Origin: Lentisphaeria bacterium
Lineage (GTDB): Bacteria; Verrucomicrobiota; Lentisphaeria; Oligosphaerales; Oligosphaeraceae
DNA: 12,258 nucleotides
NCBI GenBank assembly: GCA_016287975.1
Contig: JAEEXV010000225.1
Coordinates: 1-12,258, forward strand
Reading direction: 5' to 3'
Made by a program: the position numbers and the translations under genes. The notes beneath the pieces were generated by a model that worked only from the letters and a program-made list of their open reading frames with translations, made no database searches and had not been told where the DNA came from. Of this stretch, positions 1 through 8,040 are shown piece after piece. The stretch's first letter is position 1. Every line of letters begins with the position of its first letter.

Positions 1-57
1 CGCGGGCTCCATGCCGTTGCAGCCAATCACCACGATCGGGAAATCCTCATTCTGCAT
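1..57 (-). CDS. 5' end of a gene in the cbiE position (partial, runs off the left edge)
   Basis: An ATG at 57 opens a frame that stays open to the window edge and gives MQNEDFPIVVIGCNGMEPA. The VVIGCNG stretch after a short lead is compatible with the N-terminal beta strand and glycine loop of tetrapyrrole methylases such as CbiE (cobalt-precorrin-7 C5-methyltransferase), which often follows cbiD. The start lies only 2 nt after the cbiD stop, and a GGAG sits about 11 nt before it inside the end of cbiD, so translation is probably coupled. Nineteen residues cannot establish the family; CbiE or a CbiET fusion is inferred mostly from position. Another corrin methylase or a different Rossmann-type protein is possible. 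Confidence 0.45.
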   Translation of the reverse strand, partial: MQNEDFPIVVIGCNGMEPA

Positions 58-59
58 CG

Positions 60-1115
60 TCATTCCAACTCCATCCTTTCGCCATTCGTCTCGTACAGCG
101 CGACCTCGACGGCGGTGCCCTGCCCCGCCCATCCCTGCAGCACCTCCTCCGCGCGCGCCTTCACCAAGCGCAAAGCCGCCCGCCACTCCGACGGCGCCAC
201 GCGCGCCTGCAGTTCGCCCATGGTCGCGGCGCCCGCGACGGGCAGGTCGCAGCCGAACTCCGCCAGCCGCCCCAGATCCATCTTCGCCGCATGGGCGTGC
301 GTGTAGCGCTCGCCGCAGGCGTACTTGAAGAGTTTCCCTGGCATGCAGGCGACGACCAGCCTCGGTATTCCCGCCTGCGCCGCCGCCGTCACCGCCAGGT
401 AGATGAAGTCCGCGATGCTGACGCGCGCCTCGGGCGGAATCTCGGGGAAGTCCCGCGCGACCGCGGCCGCCGTGCGGCCGCCTGTCACCAGTGCCGCGAC
501 GCGCCCGCCCGAGGCCCCGATGCTCCTGAGCTGCACCTGGATGGTCGCGCCGTAGGCGACGTTCGAGTACGGATGCACGATGCCGCTCGTCCCCAGGATC
601 GAGATGCCGCCGACGATGCCCAGCGCTGGATTCAGCGTCTTCGCCGCCGTCTCCGCGCCGCCCGCCACCGAGACCACCGCAAGCCATCGCCCAAGGCAGC
701 CCGCCGCCGCGAGATTCTCCGCCATCATCCGCCTCGGCACAGGGTTGATCGCCGCCTTGCCGACTGGAACCGCCAGGCCTGGGCGCGTGACCCGCCCGAC
801 GCCATCCCCGCCGCGCACCAACAGTTCCAGTCCGTCCGCGCACTCCTCGTAGTCCGCCGTCTCGGCCTCCCCCGCATTTGGCGACAGATCCACCCGAACC
901 GGAAGTCCCGTCGTGACATCGGGGTCGTCGCCGCCGTCCTTCACGACGACCGCCCAGCCCACGCCCGCCTCGAGCACTGGCACCCGCAGCACGCCGCCAC
1001 TCGGCAGCCGCAGCACCACGGAATCCGCTAAGCCGCGAAACGCCGCGACCGCCGCCGCCGCCGCGCAACTGCCCGTCGAATAGCCCTCCCGCAATGGCGT
1101 CCCGCCGCGCTTCAT
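60..1115 (-). CDS. cbiD: CbiD, cobalt-precorrin-5B C1-methyltransferase
   Basis: 351 residues, a usual length for CbiD, which C1-methylates the corrin ring in the anaerobic (early cobalt insertion) cobalamin route. Family signatures seen in order: REGYSTGSCAAAAA at 9-22, DDPDVTTG at 63-70, GDGVGRVTRPGL at 103-114, INPVPR at 123-128, ILGTSGIVHPYS at 173-184, and YTHAHAAKMDL near 271-281. I start at the ATG at 1115 rather than 14 codons upstream. The shorter form begins just before the RxGYSTGSC motif, as in the family, follows the cbiC stop by 1 nt, and has GGAGAG (1124-1129) 8 nt before it. The longer start would sit inside cbiC. The gene belongs to the cbiC-cbiD-(cbiE) string. No truncation or missing motif was seen. 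Confidence 0.95.
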   Translation of the reverse strand: MKRGGTPLREGYSTGSCAAAAAVAAFRGLADSVVLRLPSGGVLRVPVLEAGVGWAVVVKDGGDDPDVTTGLPVRVDLSPNAGEAETADYEECADGLELLVRGGDGVGRVTRPGLAVPVGKAAINPVPRRMMAENLAAAGCLGRWLAVVSVAGGAETAAKTLNPALGIVGGISILGTSGIVHPYSNVAYGATIQVQLRSIGASGGRVAALVTGGRTAAAVARDFPEIPPEARVSIADFIYLAVTAAAQAGIPRLVVACMPGKLFKYACGERYTHAHAAKMDLGRLAEFGCDLPVAGAATMGELQARVAPSEWRAALRLVKARAEEVLQGWAGQGTAVEVALYETNGERMELE

Positions 1116-1116
1116 C

Positions 1117-1773
1117 TCAGCCGCTCTCCATGATGCCGTGCAGCGTCGCCACCGCATAGGTGCTGCCGCCCAGGCGGCCGTTCATCCGTATCCACGGCGC
1201 CGCCACCCCGTCGAGCAGCCGTTTGGATTCGACGACATTGACAAAGCCCACTGGCATGCCGACGATCAGCGCTGGCCGCACGCCCTCCTCGATGCAGAGC
1301 CGCGCGACGCCAGCCAGCGCCAGCGGCGCGTTGCCGCACAGGAAAATCGCGTCCTCGAAGTCCGCGCGGTGCAGTTCGACCGCCGCGAGCGCACGCGTGA
1401 TGCCGCGCGCCTTCGCCAGCGCCGCGACCTCCGCATCCGCGACGGGGCACAGAATGCCCTCACGGGTGTAATCGGCGTGGAAGCGCTGCAGTTTCGGAAT
1501 CGACAGCCCCGCCTTGATCATGTTCGAATCGGTGTAGATTCGGCAGCCGCGCCGCAGCGCCGCAAGTCCCGCCTCGACCGCGCCAGGCGTGAACTCGAGC
1601 TGCTCCAGCACCGCGAAGTTCGCGCCAGTGTGCACCAGCCGCCGCGCGACCCGCCACTCCGACTCCCCGAAACGCGCCCGCAGCGACGGCGGCGTCTCCG
1701 CCTCGATGCGCCGAAAACTCTCCGCCTCGATGCCCGAACCAGGCAGATCCCAGATGATGTGGGAAAAATCCAT
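1117..1773 (-). CDS. cbiC: CbiC/CobH, precorrin-8X methylmutase
   Basis: 218 residues. CbiC moves a methyl group from C11 to C12 of the macrocycle, giving (cobalt-)hydrogenobyrinate/cobyrinate; it is cytoplasmic. Seen in sequence: RRLVHTGANF at 44-53, carrying the conserved catalytic histidine (H48); TDSNMIKAGL at 81-90; GNAPLAL at 147-153; GMPVGFVNVVESK at 172-184; GRLGGST at 199-205. All are close to the family pattern. The ATG at 1773 is the only sensible start, because the upstream sequence is the heptad repeat array, which runs right up to it. The only ribosome-site candidate is AGGA (1784-1787), 10 nt upstream, which is itself part of a repeat unit. Read with CbiD, this marks the anaerobic pathway. 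Spacing to cbiD is 1 nt. Confidence 0.95.
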   Translation of the reverse strand: MDFSHIIWDLPGSGIEAESFRRIEAETPPSLRARFGESEWRVARRLVHTGANFAVLEQLEFTPGAVEAGLAALRRGCRIYTDSNMIKAGLSIPKLQRFHADYTREGILCPVADAEVAALAKARGITRALAAVELHRADFEDAIFLCGNAPLALAGVARLCIEEGVRPALIVGMPVGFVNVVESKRLLDGVAAPWIRMNGRLGGSTYAVATLHGIMESG

Positions 1774-1994
1774 GAATCTTGAATCCTGAATCTTGAACCG
1801 AACTTGAATCCTGAATCTTGAGCCACCCTGAATCTTGAATCCTGATTCTTGACGGCGAATCCTGAATCTTGAACCGAACTTGAATCCTGAATCTTGAACC
1901 GAACTTGAATCCTGAATCTTGAGCCACCCTGAATCTTGAATCCTGAATTTTGACGGCGAATCCTGAATCTTGACGGCGGATCTGGAATCTTGAG
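1774..1994 (-). repeat. Heptad repeat array 1 between cobO and cbiC
   Basis: Read on the minus strand, the 225-bp gap between cobO and cbiC is built of 7-bp words CAAGATT and CAGGATT in short runs, separated by GC-containing linkers (AAGTTCGGT, GGGTGGCT, GCCGT). A longer segment containing the GGGTGGCT and GCCGT linkers occurs twice about 100 bp apart, at roughly 1808-1875 and 1908-1975. The array is markedly lower in GC than the flanking genes. It breaks an otherwise tightly overlapping operon and ends directly at the cbiC ATG. It opens a run of codons on either strand, but these are by-products of the 7-bp unit. The same core recurs at 7846-8040 in inverse orientation. Confidence 0.9.
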
Positions 1995-1998
1995 CCTT

Positions 1999-2514
1999 TC
2001 AGTAATCCAGCCCCTGGCGGGCGGGGATGCCCTGGCGGAAGGGGTGCTTCACCTCTGCGATCTCCGAGACGAGATCCGCCGCCGCAATCAGTTCAGGCGG
2101 CGCGCCCCGCCCCGTCACGACCACGTTCAGACCAGGCCGCCGCGACCGCAACGCCTCCACGACCTCGGCGGTCAGCAGAAAACCATGGTGGAGCGCGTTG
2201 TTCAACTCGTCCAGCACCAGCAGTTCGCCAGGGAATTCGCGCAGCAGCCGCGCCGCCTTCGCCCAGCCCGCGCGCGCCAGCCCCGCGTGGTCGCCTGGAC
2301 GGCTCGTCAGCCCCAGCCCGCAGCACTCCCAGAGCACCTCGGGACAGCGCTCGCGCACAAAGCGCAGTTCGCCCGTCTCGCGCTCGGCGCTCTTCATGAA
2401 CTGCAGCACCGCGACGCGCCACCCCCAGCCCAACGCGCGCAGGACCGTCCCCAGCGCGGCGCTGGTCTTGCCCTTGCCGTCCCCCGTGAAGACATACAGC
2501 AGCCCCTGGTTCAC
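1999..2514 (-). CDS. cobO: CobO/BtuR-type cob(I)yrinic acid a,c-diamide adenosyltransferase
   Basis: 171 residues, a normal length for the CobA/CobO/BtuR family, which transfers adenosyl from ATP to cob(I)alamin or its precursors. Seen: P-loop GDGKGKTS at 11-18 after the LLYVFTG strand, LLVLDELN in the Walker-B-like region, [23 protein letters not shown], and the typical C-terminus [16 protein letters not shown]. The start is a GTG at 2514 whose first bases form a GTGA overlap with the stop of the upstream fused gene. GGAGGA (2522-2527), 7 nt upstream, supports it. The product can serve both de novo synthesis and adenosylation of imported corrinoids from the adjacent transporter. It is the last gene of the overlapping operon before the repeat array. 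Confidence 0.95.
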   Translation of the reverse strand: MNQGLLYVFTGDGKGKTSAALGTVLRALGWGWRVAVLQFMKSAERETGELRFVRERCPEVLWECCGLGLTSRPGDHAGLARAGWAKAARLLREFPGELLVLDELNNALHHGFLLTAEVVEALRSRRPGLNVVVTGRGAPPELIAAADLVSEIAEVKHPFRQGIPARQGLDY

Positions 2515-5120
2515 AGTCCCATCCTCCGATAAAGCGCCTTGAGGTCGACGCGCGAGCGCACGTGGTCGGCGAGGCGGTCGAGCGCGGCCTCGAAGCCGTA
2601 GCGCGTGCCAGGCTCGATCGGCGTCCAGCCCCGCCGCGCGCGCAGGCGGTTCAGGAAGAGGCGGCGGAAGCGGTCGTCGTCGAAGACTCCGTGCAGATAG
2701 GTCGCGAAGAGCCCATCCCGCTCGTAGCCGATCTCCCGCCCGTCCGCCGAGCGATGCACCGCGATCCCCGGGACCTCCTCCAGCAGCCGACTCTCACCAT
2801 GGTGGATCTCGTAGCCGAAAAAGCCCCCCGCCGCCGTCCGCCGCACCGTCTTGCGCGGGCGCATCACGGTCTCCATCGGCAGTTCGCCAAGGCATTCCGT
2901 GACCGTCCCTGGTGGCGACTCGATCCCCAGCGGATCCGCGACCCGCCGCCCCAGCAACTGCAGCCCGCCGCAGATGCCGATGCGGTAGGCGCGCGAGGCG
3001 TGGATCGCCTCCGCCAACCCGCCTTCCTTCAGCGCACGCCAGTCCGCCGCGGTGTTCTTGCTGCCTGGAAGGAGAATCGCGTCTGGCTCGCCGAGTTCCG
3101 CCGCGCCCCGCACCGCCCGCAGCCGCACATCTGGCTCGGCGGCCAGCGGCGCGAAATCGGTGAAGTTGGCGATGTGACCCAGCACGACCACCGCGACATC
3201 AAGGCACGGCCCCGTCTTCGCGGCCTCGCCCGCGAAACCCGACGCGAAGCCGACCGAATCCTCCTCGGGCAGCCCCAAATCAGGCTGCCAGTCGATGACG
3301 CCGACCACGGGCTTCCCCGTCATGCGCACGACGTATTCGTGCGCATCCGCCAGCAACGACGCGTCCCCGCGGAACTTGTTGACGAGGAAGCCATACAGCA
3401 GTTCGCGCTCCCACGGCTCAAAAGTCGCGTAGGTGCCGATGAACGAGGCATAGACGCCGCCACGGTCGATGTCCCCCGCCAGCAGCACCGCCGCCTCCGC
3501 ATGGCGCGCCATGCGCATGTTGACGATGTCGGAGGCCTTGAGGTTGACCTCGCCAGGACTGCCAGCCCCCTCCAGTACCACGCAGTCGTGCTCCGCCGAC
3601 AGCGAATCATACGCCGCGGCCACCTGCGCCCACAGTTCCCGCTTGCGCGCGAAGTAGTCGCGCACGCGGTAGTTGCCGATGGGACGCCCCAGCACGATCA
3701 CCTGGCTGCCCAAATCGCTGTTCGGCTTCAGCAGCACGGGGTTCATGCGCACATCCGCATCCAGACGGCACGCCGCCGCCTGCACCGCCTGCGCACGCCC
3801 GATCTCGCCGCCGTCTGGCGTCACCGCCGAGTTCAGCGCCATGTTCTGCGCCTTGAAGGGCGCCACCGAATAGCCATCCTGCAATAGAATCCTGCAGAAC
3901 GCCGCGCACAGCACGCTCTTGCCCGCATTCGAGCAGGTCCCCTGCACCATCAGCGCAGGCGTGCGACGCGCACGCAAGGGAGAATGAGATATTCGCGGAG
4001 ATTCCGGAGATTCCGGAGTTTCCGGCTGTTCCGGAGTTTCCGGAGATTCCGGAGATTCCGGAGATTCCGGCTGTTCCGGAGTTTCCGGCTGTTCCGGCGC
4101 CAGAATCTCCCGCAGGGCCTCCAGCAGCCGCGCATTCTCTTCGCGACGGCGCACCGCGATCCGCACAAATGGCCGTCCCAGGCCTGGATAGTCCGCGCAG
4201 TCCCGCACCGCGATGCGGCGCCGCGCCAAATCCGCCACGATCTCCCTCGGCGGCTTCACCAGCAGGTAGTTCGCCGCCGAAGGATAGACCACCAGCGGCA
4301 GCCGCTCCAGTCCGCGCCGCAGTTCCTCGCGCAGTTCCGCGACCGCCGCCGTCTCCCGCGGCGGCTGCCGCAGAAGCCACTCCGCCGCGCGCGCCGCGAC
4401 CGTCCCCACGCTCCACGGCACCTGCCGCTCCCGCATCCGCCTTACGACGGCGGGCGACGCCACGATGTACCCCAGCCGAAGCCCCGCGATGGCGTGGATC
4501 TTGGTCATCGAGCGCAGCACCGCCGCATTCGTGGGGAGCGGGTGCGAGAGCAGCGTCTCGCCGCTGAAGTCCGCGAAGGCCTCGTCGACCAGGAACTGCA
4601 CCTTCGGATGCGCGACGATGCACGCCCGCAATTCCGCCGCCGACACGGCGCCGCCCGTCGGATTGTTCGGATTGCCCAGAATCACCAGATCCCCCGCCTG
4701 CGCGCCGCGCGTCAGCCGCGCCAGATCCATGCGGAAGCCCTCCGCCTCGCGCAGACGGCGCGTCCGCACCGCCAGCCCGTTCTGGCGGCAGCAGGCGGCG
4801 TATTCAAGATAGCATGGCGCCGCCAGCAGCGCGCGGCGGCAGCCGCAGCAGCGCACAAACAGTTCCAGCAGTTCGCTGGAGCCGTTCCCGAAGAGGATCC
4901 GCGTGGCCGCAATCCCCCAGCGCTCCCCCGCCAGCGCCGACAGCCTTTCCGCGTGCGCCTCGGGATACGGCCCGACCTCCTCCAGCGCCCGAAACAGCAC
5001 AGGAAACAGCCCCTCCGACATCCCGTCAGGATGCAGATTCACGCTGAAGTCCAGCATTTCCTCGGGACGGCAGCCCCCCAGCCGCGCCAGTTCGTCCAAC
5101 TGTCCGCCATGTCGAATCAT
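2511..5120 (-). CDS. cobD-cobQ: CobD-CobQ fusion: threonine-phosphate decarboxylase-like PLP enzyme joined to adenosylcobyric acid synthase
   Basis: 869 residues. Residues 1-341 are a fold-type I aminotransferase-like domain of the CobD/HisC group: NPNNPTGG at 150-157, VDEAF at 178-182, and the PLP lysine K207 in [15 protein letters not shown]. In B12 synthesis CobD decarboxylates L-threonine phosphate to aminopropanol phosphate. Residues 342-375 are a repetitive Pro-Glu-rich linker. Residues about 388-869 are CobQ/CbiP, which amidates adenosylcobyrinic diamide: nucleotide loop [11 protein letters not shown] at 392-402, [10 protein letters not shown] at 422-431, GDIDRGG at 549-555, class I glutaminase nucleophile C717 in [10 protein letters not shown], and H810 in [10 protein letters not shown] chose the ATG at 5120 because it forms an ATGA overlap with the ATPase stop and has GGAGG (5128-5132) 7 nt upstream; the 75 residues before it are low-complexity shadow of the ATPase gene. 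Both enzymes are usually separate proteins. No frameshift was seen across the junction. Confidence 0.93.
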   Translation of the reverse strand: MIRHGGQLDELARLGGCRPEEMLDFSVNLHPDGMSEGLFPVLFRALEEVGPYPEAHAERLSALAGERWGIAATRILFGNGSSELLELFVRCCGCRRALLAAPCYLEYAACCRQNGLAVRTRRLREAEGFRMDLARLTRGAQAGDLVILGNPNNPTGGAVSAAELRACIVAHPKVQFLVDEAFADFSGETLLSHPLPTNAAVLRSMTKIHAIAGLRLGYIVASPAVVRRMRERQVPWSVGTVAARAAEWLLRQPPRETAAVAELREELRRGLERLPLVVYPSAANYLLVKPPREIVADLARRRIAVRDCADYPGLGRPFVRIAVRRREENARLLEALREILAPEQPETPEQPESPESPESPETPEQPETPESPESPRISHSPLRARRTPALMVQGTCSNAGKSVLCAAFCRILLQDGYSVAPFKAQNMALNSAVTPDGGEIGRAQAVQAAACRLDADVRMNPVLLKPNSDLGSQVIVLGRPIGNYRVRDYFARKRELWAQVAAAYDSLSAEHDCVVLEGAGSPGEVNLKASDIVNMRMARHAEAAVLLAGDIDRGGVYASFIGTYATFEPWERELLYGFLVNKFRGDASLLADAHEYVVRMTGKPVVGVIDWQPDLGLPEEDSVGFASGFAGEAAKTGPCLDVAVVVLGHIANFTDFAPLAAEPDVRLRAVRGAAELGEPDAILLPGSKNTAADWRALKEGGLAEAIHASRAYRIGICGGLQLLGRRVADPLGIESPPGTVTECLGELPMETVMRPRKTVRRTAAGGFFGYEIHHGESRLLEEVPGIAVHRSADGREIGYERDGLFATYLHGVFDDDRFRRLFLNRLRARRGWTPIEPGTRYGFEAALDRLADHVRSRVDLKALYRRMGL
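3999..4097 (-). repeat. 9-bp minisatellite encoding the CobD-CobQ linker (11 units)
   Basis: Eleven perfect in-frame 9-bp units on the coding strand, each CCGGAA plus a third codon CAG, ACT or TCT, giving (Pro-Glu-Gln/Thr/Ser)x11. Unit order from the N-terminal side: Q,T,Q,S,S,S,T,Q,T,S,S. Pro-Glu is always CCG GAA with no synonymous drift, which suggests recent slippage or unequal crossover. It forms a likely extended, negatively charged interdomain tether. It also carries 11 CCGG sites, a tetranucleotide almost absent elsewhere in the coding part of the window. Confidence 0.97.
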
Positions 5121-5896
5121 CGCGCCGCCTCCACGGGAATGCAGTACCATCGGCCGCCAGGCGTCCGCCCCACCTCGCACTCCACGCCGAAGACCGCGCG
5201 CAGCGTCTCGGGCGTCAGCGTCTCCGACGGCGCGCCGCAGGCGTGCACTCGCCCGCCGCGCAGCAGCACGAGCCGATCCGCGCACAGCGCCGCCAACTGC
5301 ATGTCGTGCAGCGCCAGTATGACCGCCGTGCGCCGTTCCGCGCACAGCCGCCGCACGATCGCCGCGATTTCAAGCTGGCAGCGCACATCGAGGTAGGTCG
5401 TCGGCTCGTCCAGCAGCAGCGTCTGCGGCTCCTGGGCGAGGGTCATTGCCAGCCAGGCCCGCTGGCATTCGCCGCCCGAGAGCGTGCCGAGGCGCCGTTC
5501 CCGCAGCTCCCCGAGGCGCGTCCACTCCAGCGCGCGGGCGATGGCGGCCTGCCCCGCCGCGTCCCCGCCGCCCAGCAGCCCGCCGTGCGGAAAACGCCCG
5601 TAGCCGACCAGTTCCCCGACGGTCAGATCCTCCGCCGCCTGGTGCGACTGCGGCAGGAACGCCAGCCGCCGCGCGAGTTCGCGCGCGCCCAGCCCGCGCA
5701 GTTCCCGTCCATCCAGCAGCGCGACGCCCCCGAAGGGCTTCAGTTGCCTTGCCATCAGCCGCAGCAAAGTCGATTTTCCGCAGCCGTTGGGCCCCAGCAG
5801 AGCGAGCGCCTCCCCTGGCGCCACCGTGAAGGATACGCCGTCGAGCACCATCCGCGCGCCGTAGCCGCCGATCAATTCACGCGCCTCCAGCCTCAT
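5117..5896 (-). CDS. ABC transporter ATP-binding protein, FecE/BtuD type (corrinoid or metal-chelate import)
   Basis: 259 residues with every ABC ATPase element: Walker [10 protein letters not shown] at 35-43, Q-loop Q83 (FLPQSH), signature LSGGECQR at 139-146, Walker B LLLDEP at 160-165, D-loop YLD at 168-170, and H-loop H197. The overall pattern is that of the iron-siderophore/B12/haem importer ATPases. The ATG at 5896 overlaps the permease stop (ATGA), with a very strong AAGGAGGG (5901-5908) 4 nt upstream. Longer in-frame extensions run through the permease gene and are not real. The gene is followed by a 4-nt overlap with the cobD-cobQ fusion, which ties import to B12 synthesis. Cobalamin or cobinamide is the likeliest cargo from context; iron-siderophore or cobalt chelate cannot be excluded from sequence. 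Confidence 0.93.
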   Translation of the reverse strand: MRLEARELIGGYGARMVLDGVSFTVAPGEALALLGPNGCGKSTLLRLMARQLKPFGGVALLDGRELRGLGARELARRLAFLPQSHQAAEDLTVGELVGYGRFPHGGLLGGGDAAGQAAIARALEWTRLGELRERRLGTLSGGECQRAWLAMTLAQEPQTLLLDEPTTYLDVRCQLEIAAIVRRLCAERRTAVILALHDMQLAALCADRLVLLRGGRVHACGAPSETLTPETLRAVFGVECEVGRTPGGRWYCIPVEAAR

Positions 5897-6897
5897 GCGC
5901 CCCTCCTTCGCCGCAGCAGCCACAGGAAGAACGGCGGCCCCAGCAGCGACATCACCATCCCGACTGGCAGTTCGGCGGGTTCGCGCAGCACCCGCCCGAC
6001 CGTGTCCCCCGCCACCACGAGGAACGCCCCGAAGAGCGCCGCGCCAGGCAGCAGCCAGCGGTGGTCGGGGCCCAGGGCCAGCCGCACCAGATGCGGCGCG
6101 AGCAGCCCCACGAAGCCCAGCAGGCCTGCGACGCTCACCGCCGCCCCCGCCAGCAGCGCCGCCGTCGCAAGCATCAAAAATCGGCACCACTCGACGCGCA
6201 GGCCGAGGCCCGCGGCCGCCTCGTCCCCCAGCGCAAGCACGTTCAGGCGCCCGCCCAGCCCCATCGACAGCAGCAGCCCCGCCGCCATGTACCATCCCAC
6301 TTGCCGCAACTGCGGCCAGCCGCGCGCCGAAAGCGAGCCGATGGAGAAGTCCAGGATGCCGCCCGCCTTTTCCGCATGGTAGAGCAGGATCGCCCCCGAG
6401 ATGGCGCCCAGCATCGCCGCGATCGCGACGCCCGAGAGGATCAGCCGCGCGGGCGACGCGCCGCCGCGCCACGCGAGCGCATAGACCGCGAGCGCCGTCG
6501 CGAGCGCTCCCGCGAAGGCGACTGGCACCTGGAGCCAGCCGAAATGCGGCAGCGCCAGATTCACGACCACGACCGCCAGCCCCGCGCCCGAGGAGACCCC
6601 GATGATGCCTGGCGACGCCAGCGGATTGCGCATCACGCCCTGCAGGAGCGTCCCCGCGACGGCGAGGCTCGCCCCCGTCAGCGCGCCCAGCAGCACCCTC
6701 GGCAGACGGATGTTCCACAGGATCTGGTAGGCGATCTCCGTCTCGTCCGCGCGCCACAGGATTCGGAGAATGTCCACGCATCCCGTCTTCAGTGCGCCGA
6801 GGCGCAGGCTCGCCAGCAGCGCCGCCGCCAGCAGCACCGCCAGGGCGGCGAGCGCCAGGGCGCGGGTCATCCTGTGGGTTCCGCCGCCCTGCGCCAT
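5893..6897 (-). CDS. FecCD/BtuC-family ABC transporter permease
   Basis: 334 residues, strongly hydrophobic, with about ten predictable membrane segments, e.g. near 11-31, 68-86, 105-118, 123-143, 151-173, 201-213, 238-268, 283-297 and 309-327. Family motifs: RLPRVLLGALTGASLAVAG near 64-82, GVMRNPLASPGIIGVSSGA near 87-105, GFVGLLAPHLVRL at 261-273, and EPAELPVG followed by LLGPPFFLWLL near the C-terminus. It is the inner-membrane channel; only one permease gene is present, so a homodimer as in BtuCD is expected. The start at 6897 gives a TGATG overlap with the binding-protein stop and has an AGGGGGG stretch (6904-6910) 6 nt upstream. A second ATG at 6870 (MTRALAL) is a possible alternative but has a weaker ribosome site. 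Confidence 0.93.
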   Translation of the reverse strand: MAQGGGTHRMTRALALAALAVLLAAALLASLRLGALKTGCVDILRILWRADETEIAYQILWNIRLPRVLLGALTGASLAVAGTLLQGVMRNPLASPGIIGVSSGAGLAVVVVNLALPHFGWLQVPVAFAGALATALAVYALAWRGGASPARLILSGVAIAAMLGAISGAILLYHAEKAGGILDFSIGSLSARGWPQLRQVGWYMAAGLLLSMGLGGRLNVLALGDEAAAGLGLRVEWCRFLMLATAALLAGAAVSVAGLLGFVGLLAPHLVRLALGPDHRWLLPGAALFGAFLVVAGDTVGRVLREPAELPVGMVMSLLGPPFFLWLLRRRRGA

Positions 6898-7808
6898 CAG
6901 AATCCCCCCTTCGGATGGAGAAGCCGCGCCAATTGACGAAAGGCCCTCGGATACTCTGGGCCTGGCATATAGAGGAAGAGTTCTGGCGGCAGGAAATGCA
7001 CGCGGCCGTCGCGCGCCGCCTTCATCGCCTTCCACGCGGGCTGCGCCATGAACTCCTGCTCGAACTTCCTGCGCAGCCCCGCCGCGTCCCCCATCGTCAC
7101 CACGAAAATGACCTCGGGATTCTCCAGCAGCAACTGCTCGTAGCTGAAGCGCACCCGCAGCGGCCCTTTTCCGCGCACGACATTCTCCGCGCCCAGCATC
7201 GCCGCCATGAGGCCCGTGCTGGTCTGCGGCGACTCCAGCGTGAAGCCGCTTGCCGCCGCGAAGACAATCGCGCACTTCGGGCGCCCCAGCCGCCGCGATT
7301 TTGCGCACACGGCCTCGACCTCCTGCTCCACGCGCTTCAGCGCCGCGAGCCGCGGTTCGCCTCCGCCCGTCAGCCGAATGAAGAGCCGCGCCAGTTCGCG
7401 GAAGTCATCGTAGTGGTCGTATTTGAGGCATGCCGCCGCCACCCCCATCGAGCGCAGCTGCTCCGCCAGCGCCCGATGCCGCGCGTATTTCACGACCAGC
7501 AGCACCAGATCTGGACGAAGCGCCACGATCCGCTCCGCGTTCGGCACAATCGGCGTCCCCGTCGAGGGGAGGTCCCGCATCGACGCTGGAAGCGCCTGCT
7601 TCGCGGGCACCGTCGGCGCTCCGACCGCCCTGCCTCCCGCGAAGTCCCACAGCACCGCCAGCGACGCATACGCGGGCACCACACGTCTCGCCCCTGTCGG
7701 CAGCGCCACCTCCGTGCCGTCCGCCTGCCGATAGCGCACCGCCTCCCCACCCCACAGCGCCAGCGCCATCAGACAACCGATGATCATGCCTACCCTGCTT
7801 TCGCGCAT
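6897..7808 (-). CDS. Periplasmic substrate-binding protein of the BtuF/FepB type
   Basis: 303 residues. An N-terminal Sec-type signal is visible: basic RESR, a hydrophobic core to about residue 20, then GEA as a possible cleavage site near 23. No lipobox is placed properly after the core, so I read it as a soluble periplasmic protein. Features of the periplasmic binding fold (PF01497 type): an early strand RRVVPAYASLAVLWDFAGG, PNAERIVALRPDLVLL at 89-104, a long helix near 150-175, LLLENPEVIFVV at 227-238, and WKAMKAARDGRVHFLPPELF near 259-278. Sequence divergence hides the ligand. It is first in the overlapping transporter/B12 operon. The ATG at 7808 is preceded by AGGGAAG only a few nt upstream; an ATG 7 codons later would truncate the signal. 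No recognisable cobalamin riboswitch precedes it. Confidence 0.88.
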   Translation of the reverse strand: MRESRVGMIIGCLMALALWGGEAVRYRQADGTEVALPTGARRVVPAYASLAVLWDFAGGRAVGAPTVPAKQALPASMRDLPSTGTPIVPNAERIVALRPDLVLLVVKYARHRALAEQLRSMGVAAACLKYDHYDDFRELARLFIRLTGGGEPRLAALKRVEQEVEAVCAKSRRLGRPKCAIVFAAASGFTLESPQTSTGLMAAMLGAENVVRGKGPLRVRFSYEQLLLENPEVIFVVTMGDAAGLRRKFEQEFMAQPAWKAMKAARDGRVHFLPPELFLYMPGPEYPRAFRQLARLLHPKGGF

Positions 7809-7845
7809 CGCTTCCCTATGCCAGTTTCATGATTCAAGGGCCACT

Positions 7846-8040
7846 CAAGATTCAGGATTCAAGATTCAAGACCCGCCAGTCAAGATTCAGGATTCAAGAT
7901 TCAAAGGCGAGTCAAGATTCAAGATTCAAGATTCAAGACCCGCCAGTCAAGATTCAGGATTCAAGATTCAAAGGCGAGTCAAGATTCAAGATTCAAGATT
8001 CAAAGGCGAGTCAAGATTCAAGTCCCGCCAAGATTCAAAG
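7846..8040 (+). repeat. Heptad repeat array 2 between the pilin gene and the transporter operon
   Basis: On the plus strand this gap is made of 7-bp words CAAGATT and CAGGATT, three per block, closed by one of two linkers: CAAGACCCGCCAGT-like or CAAAGGCGAGT-like. Blocks: 7846-7880, 7881-7912, 7913-7947, 7948-7979 and 7980-8011, then a degraded tail. Blocks 2 and 4 are identical, so there is a 67-bp higher-order period (35+32). The array is low in GC compared with its neighbours. It fills almost the whole space between the pilin stop (8046) and the binding-protein start (7808), so any promoter or leader for the transporter/B12 operon must lie in or beside it. The core matches array 1 (1774-1994), but the linkers differ and the orientation is reversed. 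Confidence 0.92.

Noticed and set aside
5121..5345. 75-residue N-terminal extension of the CobD-CobQ protein
   Set aside because: It is Arg/Ala/Gly-rich shadow coding of the ATPase gene; the ATGA overlap and GGAGG at 5128-5132 mark the start at 5120.
2562..5396. Long plus-strand frames opposite the cobD-cobQ gene
   Set aside because: Arg/His/Gln-rich antisense shadows typical of high-GC genes, overlapping a gene with clear catalytic motifs on the other strand.
7846..8040. CRISPR array
   Set aside because: Repeat words are 7 bp, contiguous, with short fixed linkers rather than unique ~30-bp spacers; no cas genes are nearby. The same applies to 1774-1994.
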